A DNA stretch of 11,243 nucleotides from Thermogutta sp. (GCF_014359955.1 NZ_JACIYL010000053.1:1-11243), one strand, 5' to 3'; numbered from the stretch's first letter, positions 1 through 7,456 are shown. The notes: generated by a model from the sequence alone, not told the origin. Numbers and translations: made by a program.

Positions 1-345
1 ACCGGGCATGATAGTCCATTCCACGCGCTGATTCGTCAGCATGTACTGGTCCTGGCCGCGAACGCTGGCCACAAGGATCACCTCTGTTCCGACGGCGGCC
101 GCCGTTTCCTGCGGCACGACCGTGAATTCTGAACAGTCTCCAGGAAGGATGGGGCCCGGGACTTCTCGGTAGTATTCCCCGGACGCAGCAGGGGGTGGGG
201 CGGTGCCGGGAACGGCGGCTGGCGGAGGGGTGGTTGCAGGGGCAATGCATCCGCCCACCACAGCGGCAAGGAGCACGAAGGAATACCGTGCGCTGTGGTG
301 CCACGGGCAGGAACCGCAGCTAGGCGGAGCACTCCACAGTTTCAT
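1..345 (-). CDS. Lipoprotein, N-terminal part of a probable secreted beta-sandwich (DUF11-like) protein
   Basis: This is the first 115 codons of a gene that continues past the left edge, read from an ATG at 345. The N-terminus has an extended polar region, then a short hydrophobic stretch (YSFVLLAAVVGGC) ending in a lipobox, so Cys33 is the likely lipidated residue. A Pro/Ala/Thr-rich linker follows (about residues 35-55), typical of a tether from the membrane to a folded domain. After that comes a beta-strand-rich segment containing GTEVILVASVRGQ and LTNQRVEWTI. That pattern reminds me of large planctomycete envelope proteins built from DUF11-type repeats, but this is recollection, not a search. 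The upstream GAAAG is a weak ribosome site. No in-frame stop interrupts it. The lipoprotein call is fairly firm; the domain family is tentative. Confidence 0.75.
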   Translation of the reverse strand, partial: MKLWSAPPSCGSCPWHHSARYSFVLLAAVVGGCIAPATTPPPAAVPGTAPPPAASGEYYREVPGPILPGDCSEFTVVPQETAAAVGTEVILVASVRGQDQYMLTNQRVEWTIMPG

Positions 346-565
346 GGATCTTTCATAAATGCGGGACGCCGCTCCTGTTTATGGTGCGTTCACGCGTGGC
401 CAACGGGTTGGCCTCGCCGGAGCCCGGTTCGCAATCCGCTGTCGCGAGTCAAGTTTTTCTGCAGACCTGGACAATCGTGTCGCCGCGGGAATTTTTGTCG
501 AACACTAGCCCGGCCGAAAGATCGTTGCACCGCCGTGCCTGTCTTCGAGCTGGCGCCTTCGGGCG

Positions 566-597
566 TAAAACGTTAACTATCTAAAACGCTAAATGTC
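566..597. repeat. Two tandem 16-base AT-rich repeats
   Basis: TAAAACGTTAACTATC (566-581) is followed directly by TAAAACGCTAAATGTC (582-597), identical at 13 of 16 positions. The pair is clearly AT-rich against GC-rich surroundings and lies between two divergent genes. A period of 16 does not match one helix turn exactly. It could be a double binding site for a regulator, or chance. Function unknown. Confidence 0.45.
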
Positions 598-660
598 GGA
601 GAGATTTCCTTCCGGCAAACACCGTCCAGCAACGAGCACCACCAGGGAAGTGCTCTCCGA
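596..660. other. Possible stem-loop structure in the intergenic region
   Basis: TCGGAGAG at 596-603 is perfectly complementary to CTCTCCGA at 653-660. An alternative inner hairpin pairs GAGCAC (634-639) with GTGCTC (650-655) and shares bases 653-655 with the outer stem, so the two are mutually exclusive. Farther on, CGATTT (774-779) pairs with AAATCG (785-790) around a five-base loop. I do not recognise a known riboswitch or small RNA class here. It may be a leader or small RNA, or chance pairing. Confidence 0.25.
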
Positions 661-1096
661 GGCTGAACCTCCCGCCTGTGGGCTAGGATCGAAACCTCTC
701 CCCGCGGCTGTTCACACAAGTTCCAAAAGGCGCGAATACTCCGATGACCGGGAAATCTCGGACGCATCATAGGCGATTTGTGAAAAATCGTGAAGAGCAA
801 TTTTGGTAAACTGCGCGGTGTGTATTGAATAGAGGGGAACCCGTCCAACGAGGTGGCTCAGTTTCCCTTTATTGCCTTGTCTTTGCCAGTTGCCTCATCT
901 CAACAGTGTCGCTCCAGGCGAGTTTTTGGTGTGGAGTGAGCGTAACGATTGTGACGATTTTATTGAGAACGGGACCGGCGTGTATCCCTGCCCACTTGGC
1001 ATTGACCCGGCGGCCAGCCTCAAGGACAATCCCCCGCCGGGAAACAACTGCAACCTGGCTACGGAATGACTTCCAACAAGATCAGGACCTGCCCTC

Positions 1097-2422
1097 ATGA
1101 GGACCTTCCGCTACATCCTCCATCGGATCGCAAGTTCGCCCCTGGTTTGGGGGGGAGCATTGTTTGCCGCCTACCTCTTCCTCGTTAAGTCTGCTGACTG
1201 GCCGGGAGCAGACTTTCTCCGCCGATACACAACCGGGCACCCCATCGAATACATCGAGACGCTCCTTTTCTTCCTCGGATTGAGCGCCCTTGCGTCCAAG
1301 GGATGGCGCGTGGCGGGAGAATGGGCGCACCTGGCGTCTTTGCAGGCTGGAAAGTCGCTCCGCAATACAACTCTTCAAGAGCTCTTGGAGGCGGTCGATG
1401 CCCACGCGGGGGCTGCCAGAGAGAGCACGTTCCTGCGTCATATCAGGGCGGGCATCCTCTACGTCCAGCGGCGGCACTCGAGCCGGGGGCTGGACGAGTA
1501 TTTGAGAGAGCTTGCCCAGGAAGAGGCCGAGAATCGCCGTGCCGACTACGGATTTGTGCGGCTTGTGGTCTGGGCGATCCCCATTCTGGGATTTTTGGGA
1601 ACAGTGGTGGGGATCACGCTGTCCCTGGGGAACCTTTCTCCCCAACAACTCGAAGAAACGCTCCCCACGGTTATGGGGGGACTGATGGTGGCCTTCGACA
1701 CAACGGCCCTCGCGCTGGCCCTTTCCATGATTCTCATGCTCGTCCAGTACGCGGTGGATCGAGCAGAGCAAAGACTGGTGGCGGTTGTTTCCGACCGCGT
1801 GCAGGAGACACTGCTTCCCGTATTGGCCGACGAATCCGCGGGACATCAGGACACGGAGGTGCGGCAGGCGTTAAGGGATATCGTCCAGGCATGCGAAGAA
1901 CTCGTACACATCCAGATCGAACTGTGGCAGCAAGCCCTCAAAGAGCGGGACGAAGCGATAAGGGGATTATGGGATCGCACCGGTCAAGCACTGGAACAGG
2001 CCATGGCCCGTGCCCTCGATACCACGGCCGAGCACCATGCCCATCGCTTGCAGGAGATGGAAAAAGCCCATCTCCAACTGCTGGCTGGTTGGGCGAAAAA
2101 TGTGCTGGAGCCGCTCAACGTCCAAATGAACTCGGTGGGTGAGGTGCTCCGTCGATCTGCCGAGGTCCTTGCGGAGCTGGAAAATCGCCTCCGCGAGGAC
2201 TCGGTGGCGTGGCGAAGCCTTGGTAAAGGTGTCGGAGAACTGGCCGAACTGCAGCGGCTTTTGGAGCAGAATCTCTCGGCTGTGGCATCGGCCAAGCATT
2301 TCGAGGAGGCTTTGGCAACCCTCGCGGCGGCGGCCAATCTGCTGAGCGCGCATCTTCACCGGCTTCCCGCCGATGGGGGCCCGAGGTCGGAGGTGCATCC
2401 CCCCAAGGCGAAGGCAGCATGA
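1097..2422 (+). CDS. MotA/TolQ/ExbB-family channel protein with long coiled-coil tail
   Basis: Predicted inner-membrane ion-channel subunit of 441 residues. TolQ/ExbB/MotA proteins form a pentamer around a dimer of TolR/ExbD/MotB partners and turn proton or sodium flow into motion. Hydrophobic segments lie near residues 16-30, 51-67, 152-176 and 188-218. The third holds the family signature PILGFLGTVVG (Thr169); the fourth holds AFDTTALALALS (Thr202/Thr203), where family members keep pore threonines. Residues 220-420 are charged and heptad-like, so a long cytoplasmic coiled coil is likely, larger than in ExbB or TolQ and reminiscent of ZorA of Zorya. The start follows AGGA at 1084-1087, nine bases upstream. 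Its stop overlaps the next start as ATGA, so the two are translationally coupled. The family call is firm; the biological task is unknown. Confidence 0.88.
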   Translation: MRTFRYILHRIASSPLVWGGALFAAYLFLVKSADWPGADFLRRYTTGHPIEYIETLLFFLGLSALASKGWRVAGEWAHLASLQAGKSLRNTTLQELLEAVDAHAGAARESTFLRHIRAGILYVQRRHSSRGLDEYLRELAQEEAENRRADYGFVRLVVWAIPILGFLGTVVGITLSLGNLSPQQLEETLPTVMGGLMVAFDTTALALALSMILMLVQYAVDRAEQRLVAVVSDRVQETLLPVLADESAGHQDTEVRQALRDIVQACEELVHIQIELWQQALKERDEAIRGLWDRTGQALEQAMARALDTTAEHHAHRLQEMEKAHLQLLAGWAKNVLEPLNVQMNSVGEVLRRSAEVLAELENRLREDSVAWRSLGKGVGELAELQRLLEQNLSAVASAKHFEEALATLAAAANLLSAHLHRLPADGGPRSEVHPPKAKAA

Positions 2423-4182
2423 AGCGGCGATCGCGGCGCTCCATTTTGGGGAGCGACAACCCGGTTTCTCTGTTTCCCTTCCTCGCCGTGCTCATTTGCA
2501 CGATGGGGGTGCTCATACTCCTTCTTGTGATCCTTGTCCGACAGGCCCGGTTGAAGGCCGTGGCTCAGGCTCGGGCGGCGAGGGTGGGTTCGGTGGCTGA
2601 GGAGGCCCTACCCTCTGCGGAGAAGCTGCGCCAATGGGAAGAAGATCTCCAGTGGCAGGAAGAGCAGCTCCGTGCCAGCCGTGATCAAACACAACAGCAA
2701 CTGACGGAAGCGAGGACCCTGTTGGGACATGTGGAGGATTCCCTCCGCCGTTTGCGGGACGAAGGGATTCTCTGGCAGGAGAAGTTGCGTCAGCTCGAGG
2801 CCCTCCAGCAAACGGCGGGTATGGAGCGAAAATCGCTCATTGAATCGCAGGAAGCAGAACTGGCCGAGTTGCAGAGAAAGATTGCCGATCTGAAGCGGAA
2901 AATAGAGGAGGCGAAGCGGCAGCCGTCGGCTCGGAGTTACGCGATCATCCCCTATCAGGGACCACACGGCACGCGCCGCCGGCCTATTTATCTGGAATGC
3001 CGAAGCGACGGCGTGTATCTGCAGCCGGAAGGAATTCGCTTTCCCCCAGAGGACTTTCTTGGGGCACTGGGACCGGGAAATCCTCTCGACGCGGCGCTGC
3101 GTGCGGTACGCGAAGAATGGCTGGCACGCCGCGAATTTGACCCGGACAAGGACGGCGAACCGTATCCTCTCCTCATCGTTCGCCCCAGCGGAATCGAAGC
3201 GTATTATGCAGCCCGGGCGGCGATGATGTCGTGGGGCACGGAATTTGGTTATGAACTTGTGGAGGACGACTGGACCCTCTCCTACCCGCCACCGGATCCC
3301 CGCCTGGCGCAGGTGGTCCAGGATGCCGTCGCGTTGGCGCGACGTCGCCAGGAATTCCTGGTTCAGTCGGCCCCAGGAAAATACGGCAGCCGACCTCGCC
3401 GCTTCCGACCGGCACCCTACGTGGGTGGAGCCGTTGAAGATATTTCTGAAGAAGACGCGTCCAGCAATGCCGCGAACGATCCGATGCTCGCCCGGTGGCA
3501 GCAGAAAACGCGTTGGGGCGGCGCGAACAACCGCGAGATTTCCGGCCCTGGGTCAGGAATGAGAGGTTCGGCGGAAGAAAACCAGGCACAACCGCCGTCC
3601 GGTGGTGTGCCCACGAGTGCCGAGTTCGTTGTGACGGACCAACCCGTGCCGTCTCAGGGTTCGCGGGGTTCAGCCGCCAGTCACCCCATCCCAGGTATCG
3701 CGAGGCCGCATGATTCAAACCCTGCTCGCGGCGGAGGGGGCGATAACCAGGTCACGCCGTCTTCGGCGGATGGATCGGCTTCCCGTGGCGAGGCGGGCAC
3801 GGCGTATCCGGAATCACTTCGGCCGTTGGCAGACCGCCACGGCGAGGGCTGGGCTCTCTTGCCACATGATCGGGGCATGATTCCTGTCACCCGGCCGATC
3901 AAAATCGAGTGTTTTCCTGACCGGTTTGTCCTGGTTCCGGACAATCCTCTCATGGCCGCTCGGGTATTTTTGCTCGATCAGGGGCCCGAAACAGCCGTGG
4001 AAGACATGGTGAAGGCCATCAGAGAATACATCACGAGTTGGGGAATGGCGGGCCGAGGGATGTACTGGCGTCCCATTCTTCGGGTTCATGTGGTACCGGG
4101 TGCGGAAAAACAGTTTGACATGTTGCAACGGCTTCTCGCGGGAAGCGGGTTGCTCATTGAGAAGGTGCCCGAGGTGAAGTGA
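2419..4182 (+). CDS. TolR/MotB-like stator partner with a duplicated C-terminal domain; membrane aspartate absent
   Basis: Not a named family that I recognise; 587 residues. Basic N-terminus, then one hydrophobic helix at about 16-40 (PFLAVLICTMGVLILLLVIL). It aligns by eye with ExbD/TolR (TPFIDV...), but the position of the ion-carrying Asp is Ala23. A coiled coil spans about 60-168. A globular alpha/beta domain follows at about 173-287, then a Gly/Ser/Pro-rich, probably disordered linker (about 320-473), then a second copy of the domain at about 478-587. Matching landmarks are PIYLECRSDGVYL with PIKIECFPDRFVL, and LLIVRPSGIEAYY with LRVHVVPGAEKQF. The start overlaps the upstream stop (ATGA), so it is co-translated with the channel gene. 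It probably sits with the channel in the inner membrane with its domains in the periplasm. No OmpA-type peptidoglycan-binding motif is visible. Role inferred from topology and context. Confidence 0.75.
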   Translation: MKRRSRRSILGSDNPVSLFPFLAVLICTMGVLILLLVILVRQARLKAVAQARAARVGSVAEEALPSAEKLRQWEEDLQWQEEQLRASRDQTQQQLTEARTLLGHVEDSLRRLRDEGILWQEKLRQLEALQQTAGMERKSLIESQEAELAELQRKIADLKRKIEEAKRQPSARSYAIIPYQGPHGTRRRPIYLECRSDGVYLQPEGIRFPPEDFLGALGPGNPLDAALRAVREEWLARREFDPDKDGEPYPLLIVRPSGIEAYYAARAAMMSWGTEFGYELVEDDWTLSYPPPDPRLAQVVQDAVALARRRQEFLVQSAPGKYGSRPRRFRPAPYVGGAVEDISEEDASSNAANDPMLARWQQKTRWGGANNREISGPGSGMRGSAEENQAQPPSGGVPTSAEFVVTDQPVPSQGSRGSAASHPIPGIARPHDSNPARGGGGDNQVTPSSADGSASRGEAGTAYPESLRPLADRHGEGWALLPHDRGMIPVTRPIKIECFPDRFVLVPDNPLMAARVFLLDQGPETAVEDMVKAIREYITSWGMAGRGMYWRPILRVHVVPGAEKQFDMLQRLLAGSGLLIEKVPEVK

Positions 4183-4255
4183 CCAGGGTGGGTGAGGCGT
4201 TCATCGAAAGGGTTGACTGAAAACGGCCTGGAGCAGCACGACAGGACGACGTGTC

Positions 4256-5263
4256 ATGGAGGACCAGTACAGCGCCGGATACGATTCGTTCCTCGACACC
4301 GTGACCAATATTGTGGGCATTCTCATCATCCTGGTCATGGTGGTCGGAGTGCGGGCGCAACACGCGCCGGTCAATCTCGTTTTACCGGAAGATCCCACGC
4401 TGAAGGAACGCGAACTGCGAATGGAGGAACTGCAACGACGGTCCGCGCGTCTGGTTTCGTTGCGCAAGGACATTCTGGAACTCGCTGAAAAAATCGAGCA
4501 AACAAGTGTCGAAATTAAAGCACGTCTCGCAGAACGCGATCGGCTGGCCCTGGTGGTGGGATTATTGAAAAAGGAGTACGAAGAAAAGTCCAGCCAGCTT
4601 AGTGGTGACGCAACCCGACAGCAGGAACTTGTACGGGCCCTGGCGGAGGCACACGAGGAGCTTTCACGACTGGAGCGGGAGGCTGCTGCCCAGCAGGACC
4701 GGACGGAAGTTGTTCAACTCGTCAACTATCCGACCCCGCTGGCAACTCCCAGTGATCATGAAGAGATCCATTTCGTGATTGAAAAAGGGAAGATCACTTA
4801 CATCCCGCTTGATCGTCTGCTGGAAGAACTCGTCGCCGATGCCCGCCGAAAGCTTTATCGCCTGCTGGAAGTACCGGAAATCACAGGAGTCGTGGGGCCA
4901 ATTGGTGGATTCAAAATGGAGTACTCGCTCGTGCGTCGTCACGTGTCGGGCACCCCGGGCGACGGCAACATGATGACAGGGGCCTACGCCCAACTCCGTC
5001 AATGGGTCCTGGTTCCCACCGGCATTGGTGGTGAACCGGTCGATCGCGCGCTGGAGGAGACATCGGAGTTTCGCAGGCGTTTGGCTGGCTACCGGCCGGA
5101 CAAAACGGTTGTCACCCTCTGGTGTTATCCAGACGGCTTTAAAGACTTTCGTCGGCTGAAAGATTTTCTTCATGAGCGTGGCTACTCGGTGGCTGGCCGA
5201 CCTCTTCCCGAGGGTTTTCCGATCATGGGGTCTCCCGCAGGCACGAAATCGGCTGCCCAGTGA
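4256..5263 (+). CDS. TolR/MotB-like stator partner retaining the membrane aspartate
   Basis: 335 residues with the same plan as the preceding gene: short N-terminus, one membrane helix (about 12-32), a coiled coil (about 47-148) and a C-terminal domain (about 168-320). The helix begins SFLDTVTNIVGILIILVMVV. Asp14 sits where ExbD, TolR and MotB carry the essential proton-binding aspartate. The C-terminal region has EIHFVIEKGKITYIP and, later, KTVVTLWCYPDGF followed by an amphipathic helix and GYSVAGRPL, echoing the two domain copies in the neighbouring protein. Pieces such as VVGPIGGFKMEY between them are extra. The start is preceded by AGGA (4243-4246). A 73-base gap separates it from the gene before, with no terminator seen, so one operon is likely. 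Together the three genes look like a channel plus two unequal partners. Exact function unknown. Confidence 0.75.
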   Translation: MEDQYSAGYDSFLDTVTNIVGILIILVMVVGVRAQHAPVNLVLPEDPTLKERELRMEELQRRSARLVSLRKDILELAEKIEQTSVEIKARLAERDRLALVVGLLKKEYEEKSSQLSGDATRQQELVRALAEAHEELSRLEREAAAQQDRTEVVQLVNYPTPLATPSDHEEIHFVIEKGKITYIPLDRLLEELVADARRKLYRLLEVPEITGVVGPIGGFKMEYSLVRRHVSGTPGDGNMMTGAYAQLRQWVLVPTGIGGEPVDRALEETSEFRRRLAGYRPDKTVVTLWCYPDGFKDFRRLKDFLHERGYSVAGRPLPEGFPIMGSPAGTKSAAQ

Positions 5264-5317
5264 CTGGTGAACCGCTAAAATCGGCCCAAGCGGCCCGTCG
5301 TTTCGAAGAGGTGCCAT

Positions 5318-5348
5318 CCGCAACTGGGCAACTTGCGGGACTTTTCTT
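5318..5348 (+). terminator. Probable Rho-independent terminator of the stator operon
   Basis: CCGCAA (5318-5323) pairs with TTGCGG (5333-5338) around a nine-base loop, followed by a T-rich tract (CTTTTCTT, 5341-5348). It lies 55 bases after the third stator gene and before the sugar kinase, where a terminator would separate the two units. The stem is only six base pairs, so it may be weak. Confidence 0.5.
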
Positions 5349-5379
5349 GACTTTCCCGGCGACTGTGTGTTTGTTTAGA
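5347..5379 (+). promoter_or_regulatory. Weak promoter-like sequence upstream of the ROK kinase
   Basis: TTGACT at 5347-5352 is a good -35 match. The best downstream -10 candidates (TTTAGA at 5374-5379, TAGAGT at 5376-5381) are 21-23 bases away, longer than ideal. It follows directly on the terminator, which is a sensible place for a new transcription start. Low certainty. Confidence 0.25.
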
Positions 5380-5414
5380 GTGTAACCACACAGGAAAAGG
5401 AGGGGACGTCCACC

Positions 5415-6452
5415 ATGGCGCCAGCCATCAAGCCGATTCCGCTCAACCGTGCGATCCCACCGTTTTATGTGGGAATCGATCTCGGCGGGACAAGCACCAA
5501 ACTGGGATTGGTCGATGATTTAGGTCGGCCGGTTTGCCATTCCCGAGAATTTCCCACGCTCGTGGAGAATGGTCCCCAGGATTGGATTCAGCGGATCAGC
5601 GAAACGACAAGCGAAATGATCCAATCTTCGGGGTTGGAACCCACCGAAATTGCACGAATTGGGCTGGGCTGCCCGGGCATCCTCGATTTGCGAACGGGCG
5701 TCATGGTCAATCCCACCAATTTCCCTGGCTGGGGAGGCTTTCCCATTCGGGATCGCCTCGCCGACGCCTGTGGAATGCCGGTCGTCATGGCCAACGATGC
5801 CTCGGCGGCCGCTTACGGGGAACTGTGGATCGGTTCAGGCCGTGGTTTTCATAGCCTGGTGTTCCTCACTTTGGGGACGGGCGTGGGGTGCGGCGTGATC
5901 ATCGGGGACCTGATCATCGAAGGAGAGCATGGACACGGTACCGAATGTGGGCACATTCTCGTGGATCCCTCCGACACGGCACCTGTTTGTTCTTGCGGGA
6001 AGCGCGGCCATCTGGAGTCGTTTGCGAGTGCGACAGGCCTGGTGCGCCGGGCCAAAGAAAGGATGGCCGCGGGCAAGGCACCAGCTCTGGCAGAACGTGT
6101 CGCCCAGGGCGAAAAGCTGACTCCTCTTCTTATCGCCCAACTCGCTGAGAACGGTGACAAACCTTCGATAGAGTTGGTTCTGGAGACCGCCTATTACCTC
6201 GGGCTGGGGATTGTCACTCTCTTGCATACTTTCGATCCGACGGGCCTTCTATTGGGTGGGGCGATGACATTTGGCGGTATGAAGTCCCCTGTGGGACGAC
6301 AATTCCTCCAGCGCATTCGGGAGGAAGTGCGGGAGCGGGCCTTTCCCACTTTGGCGGAAAAAGTCGTGATTCGATTTGCCGCATTGGGCGGGGATGCCGG
6401 TTTCATTGGCGCGGCAGGGATCGCCCGTCTTGAGCAGCGCAAACAGCGATGA
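5415..6452 (+). CDS. ROK-family sugar kinase (glucokinase-like)
   Basis: Cytoplasmic ATP-dependent sugar kinase of 345 residues; glucokinase is the likeliest activity, but fructokinase or N-acetylhexosamine kinase cannot be excluded. It shows the phosphate-binding motif GIDLGGTSTKLG (20-31), the sugar-site GCPG (85-88), the catalytic Asp128 in MANDASAAAYGE, a second glycine-rich loop LTLGTGVGCG (151-160), and the ROK signature ECGH (177-180) then CSCGKRGHLES (192-202). The usual zinc set is His, Cys, Cys, Cys; here the last is His199, so ligands would be His180, Cys192, Cys194 and perhaps His199. The N-terminus is about 16 residues longer than in many ROK kinases. AGGAGG at 5398-5403 supports the ATG at 5415. 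It is apparently transcribed alone and converges with the permease gene. Confidence 0.93.
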   Translation: MAPAIKPIPLNRAIPPFYVGIDLGGTSTKLGLVDDLGRPVCHSREFPTLVENGPQDWIQRISETTSEMIQSSGLEPTEIARIGLGCPGILDLRTGVMVNPTNFPGWGGFPIRDRLADACGMPVVMANDASAAAYGELWIGSGRGFHSLVFLTLGTGVGCGVIIGDLIIEGEHGHGTECGHILVDPSDTAPVCSCGKRGHLESFASATGLVRRAKERMAAGKAPALAERVAQGEKLTPLLIAQLAENGDKPSIELVLETAYYLGLGIVTLLHTFDPTGLLLGGAMTFGGMKSPVGRQFLQRIREEVRERAFPTLAEKVVIRFAALGGDAGFIGAAGIARLEQRKQR

Positions 6453-6499
6453 GATCGGCGAGTTGCGTTTGCCCTGAACTTGTCGCCTGTCCTGCTGGC

Positions 6500-7420
6500 T
6501 CATTCGAGTTCCACACGAGGATCGAGGATCGAGTATCCCAGGTCCACGAGCATGTTGGCACAGTACAGCAACAGTGTGAAAAGCAGGACGAGCCCCATGG
6601 CGAGGGTGTAGTCCCTCTGGATGGCCGCCTCGACAAAATGCATCCCCACACCGGGGACGGCGAAAATTTTTTCTACAACCGGAGACCCCGTGATGATTCC
6701 CGCCGTCGCCGGACCAAGGTAGGAAATGACAGGGGGCAGGGCCAGGGGCATGGCGTGCTTGAAGATCACAAGCATCGGCGCTACACCTTTGGCCCGGGCT
6801 GTACGCACGAAATCCTGATTAAGAACGTCGAGGAGGCCGGTCCGGACCAGGCGGGCGATCGACGCCGCGTAGGGTAATCCGAGGCTGATTGCCGGCAAAA
6901 CGAGATGGGAGCCGCTGCCCCAACCGGCTGCTGGGAAGACCGGAATTAAAAACACCAAAAAAATGATAAGAATGCCTGCCAGGATAAAATTGGGGACCGC
7001 CAATCCTACCGTGGCGGCAAGCATCAGCGATCGGTCCCAGATGGTGTTCCGTGCTACGGCCGACACCACGCCCGCTGCAACCCCCAGTGTCAAGGCCAGC
7101 CCCAGAGCCGCAATTCCTAATGCAGCGGAAATGGGCAGGCCCTGCGCGATCACTTCATTGACTGTAAAATCGGCCATCCGGTAGCTGTAGCCGAGATCCC
7201 CCCGCACAACGTTGCCGAGCTCACGCAAATACTGCCGCCAGGCGGGCTCGTCGAGGTGGTATCGGGCGGCCAGATTCTTTTCAATCTGCGGATCCAGGCG
7301 GCGTTCACGGTCGAGTGGTCCACCGGGCACGGCACGCATCAGAAAAAAGCTGACCGTGAACACGACCCAGAGCGTGATCGCCAGCCAGATCAATCGGTTG
7401 ATAAAGAACCTGAGAAACAT
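6500..7420 (-). CDS. ABC transporter permease, OppB/DppB family
   Basis: Inner-membrane permease subunit of a peptide/nickel-type importer, 306 residues, the normal length for the family. The first helix (about 9-28) is followed by the characteristic extracytoplasmic region with PGGPLD, YHLDEPAWRQYLREL and GDLGYSY, then five more hydrophobic segments (about 97-121, 132-160, 173-192, 227-247, 272-294). The EAA loop that contacts the ATPase is visible as DFVRTARAKGVAPMLVIFKH (203-222). The C-terminus YSILDPRVELE is typical. The start ATG is odd: GAAGG abuts it with no spacing, and an in-frame TGA just upstream rules out extension. It lies 82 bases after hemQ on the same strand. The partner permease, ATPases and binding protein are not in this window. 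The substrate cannot be told from sequence. Confidence 0.93.
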   Translation of the reverse strand: MFLRFFINRLIWLAITLWVVFTVSFFLMRAVPGGPLDRERRLDPQIEKNLAARYHLDEPAWRQYLRELGNVVRGDLGYSYRMADFTVNEVIAQGLPISAALGIAALGLALTLGVAAGVVSAVARNTIWDRSLMLAATVGLAVPNFILAGILIIFLVFLIPVFPAAGWGSGSHLVLPAISLGLPYAASIARLVRTGLLDVLNQDFVRTARAKGVAPMLVIFKHAMPLALPPVISYLGPATAGIITGSPVVEKIFAVPGVGMHFVEAAIQRDYTLAMGLVLLFTLLLYCANMLVDLGYSILDPRVELE

Positions 7421-7456
7421 CCTTCAGGCCGTAATCGCCACATTCCCCTGTTGTTG

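Larger units (their letters stand above)
346..1096. other. Long intergenic stretch with no convincing gene
   Basis: About 750 bases lie between the divergent lipoprotein and channel genes. It holds an AT-rich tandem repeat (566-597) and several complementary segments (see separate entries). Open frames occur on both strands, for example minus 573-848 and plus 833-1069, but none has a good start with a ribosome site or a recognisable protein. It presumably carries both promoters, yet I could not pick a strong -35/-10 pair for either gene. Large spacers between divergent genes are common in planctomycetes. Confidence 0.6.

Noticed and set aside
573..848. Minus-strand open frame in the first intergenic region
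   Set aside because: No supporting ribosome site or recognisable protein features; composition looks like non-coding sequence.
1082..1846. Long minus-strand open frame over the channel gene
   Set aside because: It is antisense to a gene with clear family motifs and its own product has no recognisable features; it reflects codon bias.
1097..5263. Stator genes as a complete Zorya defence system
   Set aside because: The channel resembles ZorA in plan, but the partners lack a visible OmpA-like domain, and no helicase or nuclease gene (ZorC, ZorD or ZorE) is adjacent.
6457..6487. Hairpin between the convergent kinase and permease genes as a two-way terminator
   Set aside because: GGCGA and TCGCC can pair, but the stem is short, the loop long, and no T-run follows on either strand.
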